Origin: Solirubrobacterales bacterium | Lineage (GTDB): Bacteria; Actinomycetota; Thermoleophilia; Solirubrobacterales; Solirubrobacteraceae | Direction: 5' to 3' | Assembly: GCA_013695395.1 (NCBI GenBank) | Contig: JACDAP010000525.1 | Span: 1-7,280, forward strand | Length of the DNA: 7,280 nucleotides | Notes under the pieces: model-generated | The model's database searches: none | What the model was told of the DNA's origin: nothing | What the model saw: only the letters and a program-made list of their open reading frames with translations | Position numbers and translations under genes: made by a program | Shown: positions 6,276 to 7,280 of the stretch, piece by piece | Numbering within the stretch: position 1 is the stretch's first letter | How the letters are laid out: each line of letters begins with the position of its first letter

Positions 6276-6281
6276 TAGCGT
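6276..6281 (+). promoter_or_regulatory. Candidate -10 element for the vapBC operon
   Basis: TAGCGT (TANNNT) ends 6 nt before the ATG at 6288. No Shine-Dalgarno precedes that ATG, so the transcript is probably leaderless. The local sequence TAGCGTTC resembles the TACCGTTC in front of the methyltransferase gene. Confidence 0.5.
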
Positions 6282-6287
6282 TCGGGC

Positions 6288-6524
6288 ATGCGTGCAACCA
6301 TTGATAAGGCAGGGCGGTTGGTGATCCCGAAGGCGCTACGCGATGATCTCGGTCTGCGCCCCGGAGTCGTGGAGGTCACCGCCGACGGGGCGGGCCTCCG
6401 CGTCGAGGTGCCCGTCGCCGACGAGCGCCTCGAAGAGCGCGACGGCCGCCTCGTGATCCCTGCCACGGGGCTGGCGATCGACGACGACGCGGTGCAGGCA
6501 CTGCGCGATGCCGCGCAGCGGTAG
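6288..6524 (+). CDS. vapB: AbrB/MazE/SpoVT-family antitoxin
   Basis: A 78-residue protein. The N-terminal half (TIDKAGRLVIPKALRDDLGL, 4-23) is the swapped-hairpin AbrB DNA-binding domain, in which two chains form one DNA-contacting unit. The C-terminal half (about 45-78) contains GRLVIPATG then an acidic DDDAVQALRDAAQR tail; in PIN-toxin partners this region wraps round the toxin and covers its active site. The gene overlaps the PIN toxin gene by 17 nt in the +1 frame, the usual antitoxin-first order giving coupled translation. It is expected to neutralise the toxin and repress its own promoter. The start is fixed by the family N-terminus and by TAGCGT 6 nt upstream. The gene letter is by family and position, not by orthology to a specific vapB. 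Confidence 0.9.
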   Translation: MRATIDKAGRLVIPKALRDDLGLRPGVVEVTADGAGLRVEVPVADERLEERDGRLVIPATGLAIDDDAVQALRDAAQR

Positions 6525-6936
6525 CACGCCGGATGTCCTGGTCGACACGAGCGTCGCGCTGGCGCTGCTGCTCGGTGACCACGAGGCCCACGATGCGACC
6601 CACCGGGCGCTCCTCGGACGCTCGCTCGGCCTGAGCGGACACGCCGCGTTCGAGACGTTCTCCGTGCTCACCCGTCTCCCGCCGCCCGCTCGTCGTAGCC
6701 CCGAGACGGTGAGCCGCCTGATCGCGGGGAGCTTCCCGTACTCGCAGTTCCTCGGCGCCCGACAGCACGCCGATCTGAGCGCGCGGATGGGCACCCTGCG
6801 GATCGCCGGCGGCGCCGTCTACGACGCGCTCGTCGGGTCCGCGGCGGTGGCACACCAGTTGGCGCTGGTCACGCGCGACCGACGGGCGCTCCCGACGTAC
6901 CGGGCGCTCGAGGTCGACGTGGAGCTGCTGGACTGA
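6508..6936 (+). CDS. vapC: PIN-domain ribonuclease toxin (VapC family)
   Basis: A 142-residue PIN-domain protein, a normal VapC length. The four conserved acidic residues are in place: D13 in LVDTSVALA, E49 in AAFETFSVLTRL, D106 in VYDALVGSAA and D124 in LVTRDRRAL. Together they bind Mg2+/Mn2+ in the RNase site. The family cuts specific RNAs, often tRNA or rRNA, to arrest growth; the target here is not predictable. The toxin looks catalytically intact. The ATG at 6508 lies within the antitoxin gene with no strong Shine-Dalgarno, so translation is likely coupled to the antitoxin. A DUF998 gene begins 6 nt after the stop, suggesting a three-gene transcript. Confidence 0.93.
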   Translation: MPRSGSTPDVLVDTSVALALLLGDHEAHDATHRALLGRSLGLSGHAAFETFSVLTRLPPPARRSPETVSRLIAGSFPYSQFLGARQHADLSARMGTLRIAGGAVYDALVGSAAVAHQLALVTRDRRALPTYRALEVDVELLD

Positions 6937-6942
6937 GCTTCG

Positions 6943-7280
6943 GTGTCCTCGCTCGCTGCCCGTGCCGCCTGGGGCTCCGCACTGCTGGCCCCGGTCGCCC
7001 TGATCGGCGGGTGGACGCTTGCGGCCTCGCGCCAGCCCGCCTCCTACGACGCCACGCGGGACACGATCAGCGCGCTGGCCGCCCAGGGGGCGACCGATCG
7101 CTGGATGATGACGACCGGGTTCGTGGTGCTCGGGGCGTGCCATCTCGTGACCGCGCTGGGCTTCCGCGAGGCGGCGCCCGCCGGCCGTGCGGTGCTCGCG
7201 CTCGGCGGGCTGCTCGCGATCGGCGTCGCGATCTTCGCCGAACCCGCCGCCGCCCATGTCCCCGTCGCGGCGGGGAGCTT
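6943..7280 (+). CDS. DUF998-family membrane protein (partial)
   Basis: A reading frame opens at GTG 6943, 6 nt after the toxin stop, and continues for 112 codons to the right edge. Hydrophobic segments at about 11-28, 55-74 and 83-104 indicate an integral membrane protein. The stretch RDTISALAAQG, then DRWMMTTGFVVLGACHL, matches the DUF998 signature, in which DxISxL follows the first helix and precedes a Trp/Met-rich second helix. DUF998 proteins usually have about six helices, so roughly half is present. Function is not established for the family. A long open frame on the opposite strand is a codon-bias shadow. The close spacing to vapC suggests cotranscription, but the gene may instead have its own promoter within vapC. 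Confidence 0.8.
   Translation, partial: MSSLAARAAWGSALLAPVALIGGWTLAASRQPASYDATRDTISALAAQGATDRWMMTTGFVVLGACHLVTALGFREAAPAGRAVLALGGLLAIGVAIFAEPAAAHVPVAAGS

Noticed and set aside
6376..7257. 293-codon minus-strand open frame over vapBC and the DUF998 gene
   Set aside because: It is antisense to three genes with clear family motifs; its own translation is repetitive Arg/Gly/Glu/His sequence with no motif.
1..7280. Mobile element, CRISPR array, tRNA or rRNA gene, or defence island
   Set aside because: No transposase or integrase motifs, regularly spaced repeats, tRNA-like cloverleaf or rRNA signature was seen; the toxin-antitoxin pair alone is not evidence of an island.

Overview
The window is a GC-rich segment with densely packed genes, GTG starts and G/C-ending codons. 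Several start codons have no Shine-Dalgarno sequence but carry a TANNNT hexamer 6-7 nt upstream, as in leaderless genes. A Tat-exported PhoD, an AbrB/PIN toxin-antitoxin pair, a DUF998 membrane protein and a FadD15-type acyl-CoA synthetase fit a high-GC actinobacterium, perhaps Thermoleophilia/Solirubrobacterales. That placement is inference; there is no rRNA or marker gene to confirm it.

Layout, left to right. (1) Positions 1-763, minus strand: the N-terminal 254 residues of a prolyl-hydroxylase-type 2-oxoglutarate/Fe(II) oxygenase that runs off the left edge. (2) Positions 788-1594, plus strand: a class I SAM-dependent methyltransferase-like protein, divergent from (1) across a 24-bp gap that holds two overlapping -10-like hexamers. 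(3) A long imperfect hairpin spans the methyltransferase stop codon. (4) Positions 1708-3267, plus: a Tat-exported PhoD-family phosphatase/phosphodiesterase. (5) A 29-bp convergent gap in which the two TAG stop codons sit in opposite arms of one inverted repeat. (6) Positions 3297-5090, minus: long-chain acyl-CoA synthetase. (7) Positions 5144-6223, minus: an RseP/Rip1-type site-2 protease, 53 bp upstream of (6) and possibly cotranscribed with it. (8) Positions 6288-6936, plus: an AbrB-type antitoxin and a PIN-domain toxin overlapping by 17 nt. (9) Positions 6943-7280, plus: the N-terminal part of a DUF998 membrane protein, 6 nt behind the toxin and cut by the right edge.

Most of the window is ordinary chromosomal content: envelope proteolysis, lipid activation, phosphate scavenging and a small toxin-antitoxin module. 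I see no insertion sequence, CRISPR array, tRNA or rRNA, and no clear novel defence or biosynthetic system. The points worth following up are the oxygenase/methyltransferase divergent pair with its overlapping promoters, the histidine-rich insert of the methyltransferase, stop codons embedded in stem-loops, the DUF998 gene attached to the toxin-antitoxin operon, and a cysteine pair in the PDZ region of the site-2 protease.
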